From: Leptolyngbya boryana PCC 6306
GTDB taxonomy: Bacteria > Cyanobacteriota > Cyanobacteriia > Leptolyngbyales > Leptolyngbyaceae
Direction: 5' to 3'
Length of the DNA: 64,000 nucleotides
Assembly (NCBI RefSeq): GCF_000353285.1
Contig: NZ_KB731324.1
Span: forward strand, 6,103,018-6,167,017
In this document: positions 53,602-63,126 of the stretch, in pieces
How positions within the stretch are numbered: the stretch's first letter is position 1
Layout of the letters: every line of letters begins with the position of its first letter
Program-made: the position numbers and the translations under genes
The notes under the pieces: model-generated
Told to the model about the DNA's origin: nothing
Database searches by the model: none
What the model saw: only the letters and a program-made list of their open reading frames with translations

Positions 53602-55164
53602 TCAGCGACGATTGGGTTCGATCGCAATCGTTCCAACCGTTGCCGGATGCTGAAGATTCATCGGTAAGCGAATCGTAAACTGACTTCCTTCTCCTTCCTT
53701 CGAGTGCATGAGCACCGTTCCAGCGTGAAGTTCAGCGAGTTTTTTGGTCAACGCTAACCCTAAACCTGTGCCTTCGTGCTTACGAGACAATGAGCCATCG
53801 ACCTGCTGAAAGGGTTTGAACAAGAGATGCTGTTTGTCTTCTGCAATTCCAATCCCTTGATCCCAAACAGTGAAATCTAGAAACTCGCCATTGAGTTTCA
53901 CGCTCAGTCCGATTTCATGATCTTCGTTCGAGAACTTAATCGCATTCGAGAGCAAGTTCAGTAGCATCTGTCGCAGCCGCAATTCGTCTGCCATCAAGGG
54001 TTCTAGATCCGGCTGGATCTCATAGTTCACGGTCAAATTTTTTATGCGAGCCTGTTCGCTGACAAACCCCAAGGTTTTCTCGCAAATTTCATCGACGACG
54101 AGCGGCGCGAGTTCTAAGCGCAACTGTCCTGCCTCGACTTTCGACAAGTCTAAGACATCATTGATCAAGCCTAGCAAATGCTGACCGCTTTGATAGATCT
54201 GATGAATGTAGATCTGTTGTTTTGAATTCAGACCGCCGAAGATTTGTTTTTGCAAAATCGACGAAAAGCCCAAAATCGAAGTCAGTGGAGTGCGCAACTC
54301 GTGTGACATGTTCGCCAAAAAGTCCGACTTCATCTGGCTTGCCCGTTCTAACTCATCGTTCTTTGTGGCAAGTTCGTCTTCTGTTCGTTTCTGCACCGTG
54401 ATGTCACGGGTAATCATTGAAACTGCGGTTGGGCGATTACGTTCATCCAAGACCGGACTGACGGAAACCAGAGCAGGAAAAGATTCGCCGTTGCGACGAT
54501 TACAAATGACTTCACCGCTCCAACCGCCTGAGATTGCTTGTTTAATTAACTCTTCGGTCTGCTTTTTCTCGGGGTAAAAAATTGCAGCATGTGCCCCGAT
54601 CATCATGTCGGTTTGCCAGTTAAAAATTCGGCTCGCCGCAGAATTTGTGTAGATAATTTCTCCGTTCAAATCCGTAATTACGGTACTGTCATAGGCGGAT
54701 TCAACTGCGCGAGAAAAGATTTTTAACTGTTTTTCAATCCGCTTTCTTTCCGTCACATCTCGCCCAATTCCTATACCGCCGATGAGTTCGCCATCGCGGC
54801 AGAGGAGTTTTCCATTTACTTCTAGAAAAATCTCTGTGCCCACTGCTGTCGTCAGCACAAACTCAAAATCTCTCAACTCTCCGGTCTGCATTAAATTCGC
54901 GAACGCTTGCATTGTTTTTTCGCGATAAAGCGGGGAGACAAAATCTAAATACGATCGTCCTAAGATTTCGTCTCTAGGACATCCCAGCAGTTTTTGACCA
55001 TAGGAATTCATGTAGGTCAGAGTTCCTGTCAAGTCAACGGTGTAAACCATATCGTTGGCAGTTTCGACATAAGCTCGGAACAGTTCTTCCGATTGACTCA
55101 GGCTGATTTCCACGGAGCCAATTCGTACGAGTTTGTCAGGAAGTGTATGATTCGACATTTCCAC
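53602..55164 (-). CDS. Soluble PAS-PAS histidine kinase
   Basis: A 520-residue sensor kinase with no membrane helix. Two PAS/PAC domains lie at about 25-140 (ending GIGRDVTERKR) and 145-265 (ending MITRDITVQKR). A HisKA domain with MSHELRTPL (phospho-accepting His near 286) and a complete HATPase domain follow: N box MLLNLLSNAIKF, G1 DQGIGI, G2 GTGLGL. It appears active. No receiver partner is adjacent. It precedes amiF on the same strand by about 140 bp, but the NtcA-type box lies between, so amiF is likely to have its own promoter. Confidence 0.88.
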   Translation of the reverse strand: MEMSNHTLPDKLVRIGSVEISLSQSEELFRAYVETANDMVYTVDLTGTLTYMNSYGQKLLGCPRDEILGRSYLDFVSPLYREKTMQAFANLMQTGELRDFEFVLTTAVGTEIFLEVNGKLLCRDGELIGGIGIGRDVTERKRIEKQLKIFSRAVESAYDSTVITDLNGEIIYTNSAASRIFNWQTDMMIGAHAAIFYPEKKQTEELIKQAISGGWSGEVICNRRNGESFPALVSVSPVLDERNRPTAVSMITRDITVQKRTEDELATKNDELERASQMKSDFLANMSHELRTPLTSILGFSSILQKQIFGGLNSKQQIYIHQIYQSGQHLLGLINDVLDLSKVEAGQLRLELAPLVVDEICEKTLGFVSEQARIKNLTVNYEIQPDLEPLMADELRLRQMLLNLLSNAIKFSNEDHEIGLSVKLNGEFLDFTVWDQGIGIAEDKQHLLFKPFQQVDGSLSRKHEGTGLGLALTKKLAELHAGTVLMHSKEGEGSQFTIRLPMNLQHPATVGTIAIEPNRR

Positions 55165-55775
55165 AAGGTTACCAGATCGAAGCGGATGGACAGATGAGGA
55201 TAGAAGCTTTTTGAAGTGAATCGTTGACGTCCTAGCAGGCGAAGAAATTGGATGAAGTAGAGGTGAGACGTGCTAAGTTGACAACGCGCATGATGAAAAG
55301 AAAAAGATTTAAACAAAAAGGAAATATTTAGCAATTTAATCAAATGAACGCTGAAAAAGCGTTTCACCCAAATGAGTGATCTTTCATTTCCAGCGGTGGA
55401 ATTCGATAGAAGGTTGGACAAAAGTTCAATCTCTGAAATCCTCATAGAAGTTTGTACCAGGATTAAAAAACATAAAGCGGGGTTTCTACGGATCATTGTC
55501 CCAACTAATTTTCTTTTTTGTTAAAAGTAAGTAAGTATTTTTACAAATGGCTAAATGAGAGTACGTAATTTAATGCGGCTTTATCTCAGTTGGTTGGCTG
55601 AACAGTCTAAGATAGAACTCTCTAACTTCACAAATTAAGACGAGAGAGCGGGTTGCCTCAGAACAAACAGACCTAATCTCTCTATTCATCGGCTCTCTGT
55701 AATTTCCGTAAAGTTTGAGTGAAGTTGTTTGCCAGCAACATATTATTTTTCCTTCTTCTCGCGATCGAGTGTTTT
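55165..55775. other. Gene-free stretch with an NtcA-type box
   Basis: About 610 bp between the PAS kinase and rlmN, divergently transcribed. It contains the box and -10 listed at 55531-55571, and no credible reading frame. A 132-codon minus frame at 55098-55496 shows no protein-like composition. Confidence 0.5.
55531..55571 (+). promoter_or_regulatory. Candidate NtcA-dependent promoter upstream of rlmN
   Basis: GTAAGTATTTTTAC (55531-55544) matches GTA-N8-TAC. A TAN3T -10 box, TAATTT (55566-55571), follows after 21 bp, in the 20-24 bp range of activated NtcA promoters. The first gene is rlmN, 205 bp further on, so a long leader or a small RNA could start here. Confidence 0.45.
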
Positions 55776-56792
55776 ATGAAAGCCTTAATTGGAGCGTCTT
55801 TACCAGAGTTAACGGAATGGGTCAAAACGCAAGAGCAACCCGCATACCGGGGACAACAATTACATCAGTGGATCTATCAGCGGGGCATCCGCTCTTTAGC
55901 TGAAATTTCTGTGTTTCCGAAGCAATGGCGATCGCAAGTGGCGGATTGGTCAATTGGGCGATCGGAAATTCATCACCAAGCGACCGCTTTAGATGGCACG
56001 GTGAAATTCTTGTTGCGATTAAGCGACGGTCAAATTGTTGAAACCGTTGGAATTCCGAGTGAGCAGCGGTTAACGGTTTGCGTCTCTTCGCAAGTCGGTT
56101 GTCCGATGGCTTGTGATTTTTGTGCGACGGGTAAAGGCGGATTTAAGCGCAATCTGGAACGCCATGAAATTGTGGATCAAGTGTTAACAGTGCAAGAAGT
56201 TTTTCAGCAACGGGTTAGCAATATCGTGTTTATGGGCATGGGCGAACCCCTGCTGAACGCGGAAAATGTTCTAGAGGCAGTGCGATCGATTAATGAAGAT
56301 ATTGGCATTGGTCGGCGCTATATCACTATTTCTACGGTCGGGATTCCTGGGAGAATCCGCAAACTTGCGGATCACCACTTGCAGGCGACGCTGGCGGTAA
56401 GTTTACATGCGTCGAATCAGCAGGTGAGAGAGCGATTAATTCCGAGTGCACGTCAATATCCGTTAGAAGCACTTTTAGAGGAATGTCGCGAGTATGTGCG
56501 TCTGACAGGACGGCGAGTGACGTTTGAGTATATTTTGTTGGCTGGAGTCAATGATTGTGCTGAACATGCGATCGAGCTTGCGGAGCATTTGCGGGGATTC
56601 CAGAGCCATGTGAATCTGATTCCGTACAATCCGATTAGCGAAGCGGATTATCAACGACCAGATCAGCGTCGGATTGATGGGTTTGTGAAGGCGTTGAAAG
56701 ATCGGAGAATCGCGGTGAGTGTGCGGCGGACGCGCGGATTGGAAGCGGATGCGGCTTGCGGGCAGTTACGCGCATCGTTTGCTGGAAGTTGA
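55776..56792 (+). CDS. rlmN: Dual-specificity RNA methyltransferase RlmN
   Basis: A 338-residue radical SAM enzyme from the ATG at 55776; a longer frame from 55719 adds a hydrophobic stretch unlike the family. It methylates C2 of adenosine 2503 in 23S rRNA and A37 of some tRNAs. The cluster motif C109-x3-C113-x2-C116 is seen in [20 protein letters not shown] is the SAM-binding loop, and the catalytic Cys near the end lies in EADAACGQL. Length is normal. Single gene; a palindromic repeat follows. Confidence 0.94.
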   Translation: MKALIGASLPELTEWVKTQEQPAYRGQQLHQWIYQRGIRSLAEISVFPKQWRSQVADWSIGRSEIHHQATALDGTVKFLLRLSDGQIVETVGIPSEQRLTVCVSSQVGCPMACDFCATGKGGFKRNLERHEIVDQVLTVQEVFQQRVSNIVFMGMGEPLLNAENVLEAVRSINEDIGIGRRYITISTVGIPGRIRKLADHHLQATLAVSLHASNQQVRERLIPSARQYPLEALLEECREYVRLTGRRVTFEYILLAGVNDCAEHAIELAEHLRGFQSHVNLIPYNPISEADYQRPDQRRIDGFVKALKDRRIAVSVRRTRGLEADAACGQLRASFAGS

Positions 56793-56812
56793 GCGTGGAG
56801 TTTGAGTTTTAA

Positions 56813-56857
56813 GCTGCGCTCAACTTGAAGAACCGATATCCTTGAGTTGAGCGCAGC
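56813..56857. repeat. Palindromic repeat, copy 2, after rlmN
   Basis: GCTGCGCTCAACT (56813-56825) pairs perfectly with AGTTGAGCGCAGC (56845-56857) across 19 bases. Its right arm continues as CGAAAC, like the repeat at 9577-9627. It lies between convergent genes and may help end transcription. Confidence 0.6.
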
Positions 56858-56874
56858 CGAAACACGGCTACAGA

Positions 56875-57054
56875 TTATCGACGAACATAAATTCCAGGCG
56901 CATATGCTTCGATGACACGACCAGACTTTGAGCAGGTGATCATTAGATAATCACATTCCGGGCATTGCGTCCGAGTCAAGGCTCCTGGTTCAATTCGATA
57001 TCGTTCTGCATGGCTACCGCAATTGGGACAATGAACGGTTTGAACAACTTGCAT
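56875..57054 (-). CDS. Small double zinc-ribbon protein
   Basis: A 59-residue protein from the ATG at 57054 (the frame extends to 57171 without conserved content). It has two CxxC knuckles, HCPNCGS and QCPECDY, and a short C-terminal strand region GRVIEAYAPGIYVRR. Similar short cyanobacterial proteins are often mislabelled as replication restart helicase PriA, but there is no helicase domain. The role is probably a rubredoxin- or zinc-ribbon-like binding module. It is convergent with rlmN. Confidence 0.75.
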   Translation of the reverse strand: MQVVQTVHCPNCGSHAERYRIEPGALTRTQCPECDYLMITCSKSGRVIEAYAPGIYVRR

Positions 57055-57444
57055 CTTAAAAATCCTCAATCTTGGCACTAAATTCAAACAATTTAAAGAG
57101 CGAACATTAGGTAGTTCTGAACAAATATTGCGCTGATGGAATTTTGTATCTACCGTTACTAAATTTCTCAAATCATTGAGAAGAATCTGATTCTATTATG
57201 GACAGCAAACATGCTGAGTGTGTTCAGAATTCATTTTTATTTTAAATTTCTTCAACTTGGGGATCACCTATCCGTAGGGTGATCCCGCCTCTCCATACGA
57301 CTTTACGCTGTTTATAAATTAATCTCAAATTAAATTGTGATTTGAAGGCGGCAAACGAAGTTTTTGAAGCTGAGTTTACAACTTTAGTAATAGAACGCTT
57401 GATTTTTCTCTCAAGTTTCAGCGTTCTTTCTATTACTTAAATGC
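57055..57444. other. Gene-free stretch with two hairpins
   Basis: Two inverted repeats occur: GGGATCACC/GGTGATCCC at 57260-57286, perfect over 9 bp, and AGTAATAGAACGCT paired with a 4-base interrupted partner at 57386-57437. The second lies just after the DUF4230 gene (stop at 57445) and may terminate it. No reading frame is convincing. Confidence 0.5.
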
Positions 57445-58149
57445 TTAAGAGGCAAGACACTGTTGAGGGTTTCCGGGTTGCGGTTCGACAATTACGTCTT
57501 TGATACCAGACACCCGAATTAAAGACGTAACGACTAGTTTTGCTCGATCGTTTGCCTTGTCTAAAATGCCATCTGAACAAGCAGCAAGTTGGATTTTCTT
57601 TAAAGCTTCGTCTTGAGCGAGTTTCTGTAAATTTGGTGCAACATCAGGGCCTAACCCAAGCGGGCCGCGATTGTAGTCGTAGACACTCGAACGCGTCACA
57701 TCGATTTTCTTGTCTAAAATTTTTGGTGCGGGCAGTTGCAATCGGATTGTATCCCCGACAATCTGCACATTGTCAGGCTTCAGCGTGCTGAGATCGACTC
57801 CTGCTCGCACTTCTCCGCGCGCAATATATAAAAGCTTGGTTGTCCCAATGACGACCCCTGCGATCGCGGCATCTTGCTGAGTGGGAACGACCGCTTCCAT
57901 TGTAAAAACCGCTGTGGTCAGTTCGCTGGCTTGGCGAACTTGTTGAATCACAACCGAGCGCGTTTCGACCTTCGGTTCCGGTGAGTTTGAGGCAATGAGC
58001 GATCGCAAGTGATCAAAGAACTGATTGCCTGATCGTGCAAACCCAACCAGCAGAACTACCCCGAGTAGCAATCCACTCCCCGCCAACATTAAACTTAAGT
58101 TTTTAAACACGCTGCTGCCTTCTCGTTTTTGGCGGTTTTTTCTTCGCAT
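57445..58149 (-). CDS. DUF4230 domain membrane-anchored protein
   Basis: A 234-residue protein with a basic N-terminus (RRKNRQKREGS), one membrane helix at about residues 20-40 (LSLMLAGSGLLLGVVLLVGF) and a DUF4230 domain: VVIQQVRQASELTTAVFTMEAVVP, KLLYIARGEVRAGVDLSTL, IRLQLPAPKILDKKID. The function of this domain is not established. The domain should lie outside the plasma membrane. It is divergent from the clpS gene by 146 bp. Confidence 0.82.
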   Translation of the reverse strand: MRRKNRQKREGSSVFKNLSLMLAGSGLLLGVVLLVGFARSGNQFFDHLRSLIASNSPEPKVETRSVVIQQVRQASELTTAVFTMEAVVPTQQDAAIAGVVIGTTKLLYIARGEVRAGVDLSTLKPDNVQIVGDTIRLQLPAPKILDKKIDVTRSSVYDYNRGPLGLGPDVAPNLQKLAQDEALKKIQLAACSDGILDKANDRAKLVVTSLIRVSGIKDVIVEPQPGNPQQCLAS

Positions 58150-58295
58150 CGTCTGAATTTCAGTGCTGCACCCGTAATTTAAGCAGAGATCTTCGTTTAC
58201 ATGCTATCGTACAAGATTACTATACTGAGAACTGCCCGACTTGGCGAAGAGTGAATTAGAATTTGTTAGGAAATTTTGTAGATTTTGCCAGCATC

Positions 58296-58616
58296 ATGAA
58301 GCGCGTTTCTATCAGTGCTATTTCAATGGCTGGAAGTGTGACCACTCCTGAGAAAACAAGTCAGACAACCCGCCAAACCTACCCGAATTACAAAGTCATT
58401 GTGCTTGATGACGATTTCAATACGTTTGAGCATGTTGCCCGGTGTCTGATGCAGTACATTCCGAAGATGACGGCTGATCTGGCTTGGAAATTGACGAATC
58501 AGGTGCATTTTGAGGGACAGGCGATCGTTTGGACGGGACCGCTAGAGCAGGCGGAGCTTTATCACATGCAGCTTGGCATGGAGGGCTTAACGATGGCTCC
58601 CTTGGAGCAAGCATGA
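58296..58616 (+). CDS. clpS: ATP-dependent Clp protease adaptor ClpS
   Basis: A 106-residue ClpS from the ATG at 58296 (ATG 58326 is an alternative). The core has the N-degron binding signature VIVLDDDFNTFEHVARCLMQYIP, then MTADLAWKLTNQVHFEGQAIVWTG. ClpS delivers N-end rule substrates to ClpC/ClpP. Cyanobacteria often have more than one ClpS. Its stop overlaps the start of the DUF2103 gene by ATGA, so the two are translationally coupled. Confidence 0.9.
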   Translation: MKRVSISAISMAGSVTTPEKTSQTTRQTYPNYKVIVLDDDFNTFEHVARCLMQYIPKMTADLAWKLTNQVHFEGQAIVWTGPLEQAELYHMQLGMEGLTMAPLEQA

Positions 58617-58900
58617 AAAATGAGCAGGGAAGACTGGTTCTCAACCATTCCACCCATATTCCAGGGCTGATTGCTCTGCTTGAGAAGCTGATTAAAGTTG
58701 AGGGAATTCAGACGATTACGCCCGGAGTCATTGGCTCTGTGCGCGCTCATTCACCCAAATTTAAGCTGAAGATTTCTGTACCGATTCGCGGTGGATTTAA
58801 AGCGATCGCGCGTCAAGGCAAAACCGTGCAAGAAGTGTTTATTCTGACGACACTGGCACAGGAGCAACTTGAAAACGCGATCGCTCAACGTTTGAAATGA
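58613..58900 (+). CDS. DUF2103 predicted metal-binding protein
   Basis: A 95-residue protein whose ATG (58613) overlaps the clpS TGA. The sequence LVLNHSTHIPGLIALLEKLI, TPGVIGSVRAHSPKF, LKISVPIRGGFKAIARQGKTVQEVFI fits DUF2103, annotated as metal binding because of conserved His residues, but with no defined function. The overlap suggests a functional partnership with ClpS, which I infer and cannot prove. Confidence 0.8.
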   Translation: MKNEQGRLVLNHSTHIPGLIALLEKLIKVEGIQTITPGVIGSVRAHSPKFKLKISVPIRGGFKAIARQGKTVQEVFILTTLAQEQLENAIAQRLK

Positions 58901-58938
58901 GGCAGCGAACTTCGATCGGCTCGGATTCGCCTTCTAAA

Positions 58939-59265
58939 TTACTCAACAGGCTGCTGAGTGGAAGCAATACGGTGCAGGGGCAAGCTTAATGCGCAGGAGA
59001 AAGTGAGGAGGTAAGAAATCACGGCTGTCCATTTGAGGCTTAACATACAGGTCGTCCAATCTGGACAAACCCACTTCTGTGCTCCCACTGCAATGCAATG
59101 TACAATCCAGTAGGCAAATGCCATCGAAAACAAAACTTGATCGGCAACTTCGTTCTCTTCTTGCTGAGTCTGCGCCTTTTTCTGATTCAACAAAAGATAA
59201 AGTCCAGCAACACTTGCGAAGAATGAAGCGAGATTGAGATATTCGTGCCAAGTGGAATGAGCCAT
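58939..59265 (-). CDS. Small membrane protein, unknown function
   Basis: A 108-residue protein with about three hydrophobic helices (residues 10-26, 44-62 and 78-98), separated by a charged loop (QKKAQTQQEENEVAD) and a Cys-containing loop (KWVCPDWTTC). Both Cys could form a disulfide in an external loop. No family recognised. It is convergent with the clpS-DUF2103 unit and its upstream region faces the HDAC-like gene. Confidence 0.65.
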   Translation of the reverse strand: MAHSTWHEYLNLASFFASVAGLYLLLNQKKAQTQQEENEVADQVLFSMAFAYWIVHCIAVGAQKWVCPDWTTCMLSLKWTAVISYLLTFSCALSLPLHRIASTQQPVE

Positions 59266-59404
59266 AGTGCGATGTCAGCGGGTTTCTTAAGTCTCGAATC
59301 AGTCTAAAGGATGAGGGGTGTAATCCTCTAGAAAGTCTTACAAATAGCAATATTCAAGCGCCTTTATTCACAAAACTACAGACAGTAATCAGATTAAAAG
59401 ATTG

Positions 59405-60322
59405 ATGGATTTGCCGCTAATTTACCACCCTAATTACGTTGCACCTCTTCCACTGGGTCATCGCTTTCCCATGGAGAAATTTAAGAAACTTTACGAGCTA
59501 TTGTTAAGCGATCGAGTGGCTGATCTCGATCAGTTTCATGTTCCCGATCGTCCTGCTCAAGATTGGATCGAGCTTGTTCATACTGCCGATTATGTGAATG
59601 CGTATTGTTCTGGAACGCTGGATGCAAAGGCTCAAAGACGAATTGGCTTGCCTTGGAGTTCAGAATTGGTGAATCGAACTTGTACGGCAGTCGGTGGAAC
59701 AATTTTGACAGCGCAGCTTGCTTTGAAATGTGGTCTTGCTTGCAATACGGCGGGGGGAACTCATCACGCATTTCCGAGCTATGGATCGGGATTTTGTATC
59801 TTTAATGATTTAGCGATCGCGTCTCGCGTTTTGCAGAAATTAGGGTTAGTTGAAAAAATTCTGATTGTTGATCTCGATGTGCATCAAGGAGATGGAACGG
59901 CGTTTATTTTTCAATCTGATCCGAGTGTATTTACGTTCTCGATGCATTGTGAAATTAATTTTCCTGGAACGAAGCAGCAGAGTGATTTAGATGTTCCTCT
60001 AAAAGAAGGAATGGAAGATGACGAATATTTGCAAGTTTTGGATCAGTATCTTCCTGATTTACTTTCTGAAGTGAAGCCGGATTTAGTTTTTTATGATGCA
60101 GGTGTTGATCCGCATTTCGGAGATCGATTAGGCAAGCTAGCCCTGACGGATTCTGGATTGTATCGCCGGGAAATGCAGGTCTTAACGACTTGTGTAGGGC
60201 GAGGCTATCCGGTCGCTTGTGTGATTGGAGGTGGATATGCTGAGGATATGGATGCTTTGGTTTACCGACATTCGATCGTGCATCGTGCTGCGAGTGATGT
60301 GTATCGACACGCTCGGCTTTGA
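59405..60322 (+). CDS. Histone deacetylase family enzyme
   Basis: A 305-residue arginase/deacetylase-fold enzyme from the second of two adjacent ATG codons. Catalytic features are GGTHHAFPSYGSGFC (the tandem His), DLDVHQGDG (zinc-binding Asp and His) and YDAGVDPHFGDRLG with another Asp. The domain is close to class I/II HDACs and bacterial acetoin-utilisation and acetylpolyamine deacetylases. In bacteria the substrate may be an acetyl-lysine protein or an acetylpolyamine. It is cytoplasmic and stands alone. Confidence 0.87.
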   Translation: MDLPLIYHPNYVAPLPLGHRFPMEKFKKLYELLLSDRVADLDQFHVPDRPAQDWIELVHTADYVNAYCSGTLDAKAQRRIGLPWSSELVNRTCTAVGGTILTAQLALKCGLACNTAGGTHHAFPSYGSGFCIFNDLAIASRVLQKLGLVEKILIVDLDVHQGDGTAFIFQSDPSVFTFSMHCEINFPGTKQQSDLDVPLKEGMEDDEYLQVLDQYLPDLLSEVKPDLVFYDAGVDPHFGDRLGKLALTDSGLYRREMQVLTTCVGRGYPVACVIGGGYAEDMDALVYRHSIVHRAASDVYRHARL

Positions 60323-60450
60323 TTCAGTCCAAACTCTTCAGGGATGATTATCAAGGAATGCCCTGCGATCGCGCTCAACCATTTGAGACAGAACGGAAGC
60401 AAACTCTTGTAAGCTTAGTGACTAGCTGAATTTTCAGAAAGAGCGAAATC

Positions 60451-62112
60451 ATGGCTTCTTTTCTTCCCAATCTCGACACACTTACCCTGCCTCAGCAAGT
60501 TGCTCAGATGGTAGTTGTCAGAGCATCCGGATTTCTATTTGATCACCAAATCCAATATCCAATCTGGGAACCCCCCGCGGCTACGCTAGAACACTGGGTC
60601 AAAGATTTGGGTGTAGGAGGTGTGATCTTATTGGGTGCGAGTGCTGGAGAAATTGCTCTGAGAACTCAGCAGCTTCAAAACTGGGCATCAACGCCATTAC
60701 TGATTTGTGCCGATGTAGAAGAAGGAGTCGGACAGCGATTCTCAGGTGCAACTTGGTTTCCGCCCCCCATGTCGATCGCTGAAATTGCCAAACGCGATCT
60801 TCCACTCGCCTGTCACTATGCCGAACAGATGGGAAGCATCACTGCAGAGGAAAGTTTAGCGATCGGCTTAAATTGGCTGCTATCTCCTACAGTCGATGTC
60901 AATAACAATCCGAATAATCCAGTGATCAATGTGCGGGCATTCGGTGAAACGCCTGAGATTGTCAGTGAATTAGCAAAAGCATTTATTCGAGGCGCACATC
61001 AACATCCGATTCTGACGACTGCAAAACATTTTCCCGGACATGGCGATACAGCCGTTGATTCGCATCTCGAATTGCCACTGATTCCGCACGATCGAGCAAG
61101 ATTAGAAGCAATTGAATTTCCGCCGTTTAGGAATGCAGTCTCTGCGGGTGTCGATGTTGTGATGAGTGCTCACTTACAGGTTCCCGCACTCGATCCGAAC
61201 TATCCTGCTACACTTTCGCCCAAAGTTCTCACAGATGAATTGCGGCAGAATTTAGGATTTGAAGGTGTGATTGTCACAGATGCTTTAGTTATGGGTGCGA
61301 TCGCGAATCGCTATGGAACAGCAGAAGCGTGCGTTTTAGCCGTCGAAGCTGGAGCCGATATTATGCTGATGCCATTAGAGCCAGAAAAAGCGATCGATGC
61401 TGTTTGTGAAGCAGTCGAAGCAGGACGGATTGATCGCGATCGCATTCGTGCATCTGTTGAAAGGATCTGGCGAGCGAAGCAGAAAGCTTGTATCCCAGAG
61501 ATTCCGTCTGAAGAAGGTCATGCTTGGGAAAATCTTGCTTCATTGCCTTTAGAGACGAATGATCTGACTCAAAAGATTGCTCAGCCTGAGATGCTAGCAA
61601 CTAATGCTCAGTTACTTCGAGATTCGATGCGAGTCTATCAGCCGAATCCATCGCGATTAGTAACTTTGTCGGGTGTGGGGCAAAACATTGTAGTCGTAGA
61701 TAGCATTCTCGATTGTGAGTTCTTAGGTCGAACAGCTCCCGCGATCGCAGTTCCGTCTCAGTTCGGATTCACTCAGACTCAGATTATCGATCGACATACG
61801 CCGTACATTGATTTGAGTACTCGCGATGCAAGTCCATCTGTCTTGCAGCTATTCATCCGAGGCAATCCATTTCGAGGGATTGCTGGACTAACACAAGCAG
61901 CACAAGATTGGTTTACTTACTTGCTCAATACTGATCAACTTTATGCGATCGTAGTTTATGGCAGTCCTTATGTCCTCGATCGTTTTATTCCACAGTTACC
62001 ATCTGATGTTCCCTATGTGTTTAGCTATGGGCAAATGCAATCTGCACAAGCGATCTCATTAGAGGCTTTGTTTGGATCTCCTTCCAAAGTAGCAATTGGG
62101 CAATTCATATAG
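60451..62112 (+). CDS. Glycoside hydrolase family 3, NagZ-like, with long C-terminal extension
   Basis: A 553-residue GH3 protein. The N-terminal 340 residues match NagZ beta-N-acetylhexosaminidase: ADVEEGVGQRF, the KHFPGHGDT motif (192-200) with catalytic His, and nucleophile Asp277 in VTDALVMGAI. The last 200 residues form a second domain absent from E. coli NagZ but usual in cyanobacterial versions. There is no signal peptide, so it would act in the cytoplasm on muropeptide sugars in wall recycling. A kinase-like phosphotransferase that could phosphorylate released sugars begins 1 kb downstream. Confidence 0.85.
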   Translation: MASFLPNLDTLTLPQQVAQMVVVRASGFLFDHQIQYPIWEPPAATLEHWVKDLGVGGVILLGASAGEIALRTQQLQNWASTPLLICADVEEGVGQRFSGATWFPPPMSIAEIAKRDLPLACHYAEQMGSITAEESLAIGLNWLLSPTVDVNNNPNNPVINVRAFGETPEIVSELAKAFIRGAHQHPILTTAKHFPGHGDTAVDSHLELPLIPHDRARLEAIEFPPFRNAVSAGVDVVMSAHLQVPALDPNYPATLSPKVLTDELRQNLGFEGVIVTDALVMGAIANRYGTAEACVLAVEAGADIMLMPLEPEKAIDAVCEAVEAGRIDRDRIRASVERIWRAKQKACIPEIPSEEGHAWENLASLPLETNDLTQKIAQPEMLATNAQLLRDSMRVYQPNPSRLVTLSGVGQNIVVVDSILDCEFLGRTAPAIAVPSQFGFTQTQIIDRHTPYIDLSTRDASPSVLQLFIRGNPFRGIAGLTQAAQDWFTYLLNTDQLYAIVVYGSPYVLDRFIPQLPSDVPYVFSYGQMQSAQAISLEALFGSPSKVAIGQFI

Positions 62113-62126
62113 ATTTTCTGTAGACT

Positions 62127-63089
62127 CTACGATCTCTCTTCACACTCAAACAAGTGTAATCCAAACTGCTCAGAAAGATCCTCACACACCTTAACTCCCC
62201 GCACACTATTTCCCCGCTCATCTAACGGGGGCGAAAAAATCCCAAGCCCTAACCTCCCCGGAACGACCACCATCAATCCACCGCTTACCCCACTTTTGGC
62301 AGGCAATCCAACTCGATATGCCCACTCTCCGGAATAGTTGTACATTCCACACATATACATCACGCTGAGCATATCCCGAACATAGCGAGACGGCACAGCT
62401 TGAACTCCAGTGCGCGGATTTTTTCCCTGATTTGCTAGAGTCGCTGCCATCGTAGCTAAATCACAGCAATTCACCATCAAAGAGCATTGCTGAAAGTAGA
62501 GATCCAAAGACTCATCAATGCGATCGTCAATCATGCCAAAGTTCCGCATCAGATAAGCCATCGCTCGATTCCGAAATCCAGTCGTTCGCTCAGACATAAA
62601 CGTTGGCATATCAATGTAGCTCTCATGTCCGATATAGCGCTCAAACATTGCCAACATTCGATTGAGCCGCTCTGATGCACCCTGACCTTTAATCAAACTC
62701 GTCGTCGCGATCGCGCCTGCATTTACCATCGGATTGTAAGGACGCTTCGACTGTTCATCTAGCACGATCGCATTAAAAGCATCCCCCGTGGGTTCGACTC
62801 CAACTTTAGAAAGCACCTGTTCCCTCCCATGATCTTCAAGTGCTAGCCCATGCACAAATACCTTAGAGATTGATTGAATGGTAAACAATTGCTCAGCATC
62901 GCCTACCGAAAACTGCTCTCCATCCACAGTGACAATGCAAATTCCAAACAACTTTGGGTCTGTTTTTGCCAGTTCAGGAATATAGGTCGCTGGAGTTCCT
63001 AAATTGAGCGATCGATACTTTTCATGAACCTGATTCAAGACCTCCTGAATCGGGTGAACGTCTGGGGCGGTTATAGGTTCGATCGTCAT
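62127..63089 (-). CDS. glsA: Glutaminase
   Basis: A 320-residue serine-dependent glutaminase of the beta-lactamase fold, converting glutamine to glutamate and ammonia. The start at 63089 is chosen over 63116 to match family length. Signatures include the catalytic Ser-x2-Lys in [57 protein letters not shown] and [24 protein letters not shown]. It is convergent with the nagZ-like gene, 15 bp apart. It is divergent from the next gene with only 37 bp between starts. Confidence 0.93.
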   Translation of the reverse strand: MTIEPITAPDVHPIQEVLNQVHEKYRSLNLGTPATYIPELAKTDPKLFGICIVTVDGEQFSVGDAEQLFTIQSISKVFVHGLALEDHGREQVLSKVGVEPTGDAFNAIVLDEQSKRPYNPMVNAGAIATTSLIKGQGASERLNRMLAMFERYIGHESYIDMPTFMSERTTGFRNRAMAYLMRNFGMIDDRIDESLDLYFQQCSLMVNCCDLATMAATLANQGKNPRTGVQAVPSRYVRDMLSVMYMCGMYNYSGEWAYRVGLPAKSGVSGGLMVVVPGRLGLGIFSPPLDERGNSVRGVKVCEDLSEQFGLHLFECEERS

Positions 63090-63126
63090 AGTAGAATGTC
63101 GAGGAAATCTTCTCAATGCTCTCAGA

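Noticed and set aside
55098-55496. 132-codon minus-strand frame upstream of the PAS kinase
   Set aside because: It overlaps the kinase start in another frame, has unlikely composition and no ribosome-binding site; it looks like a shadow.
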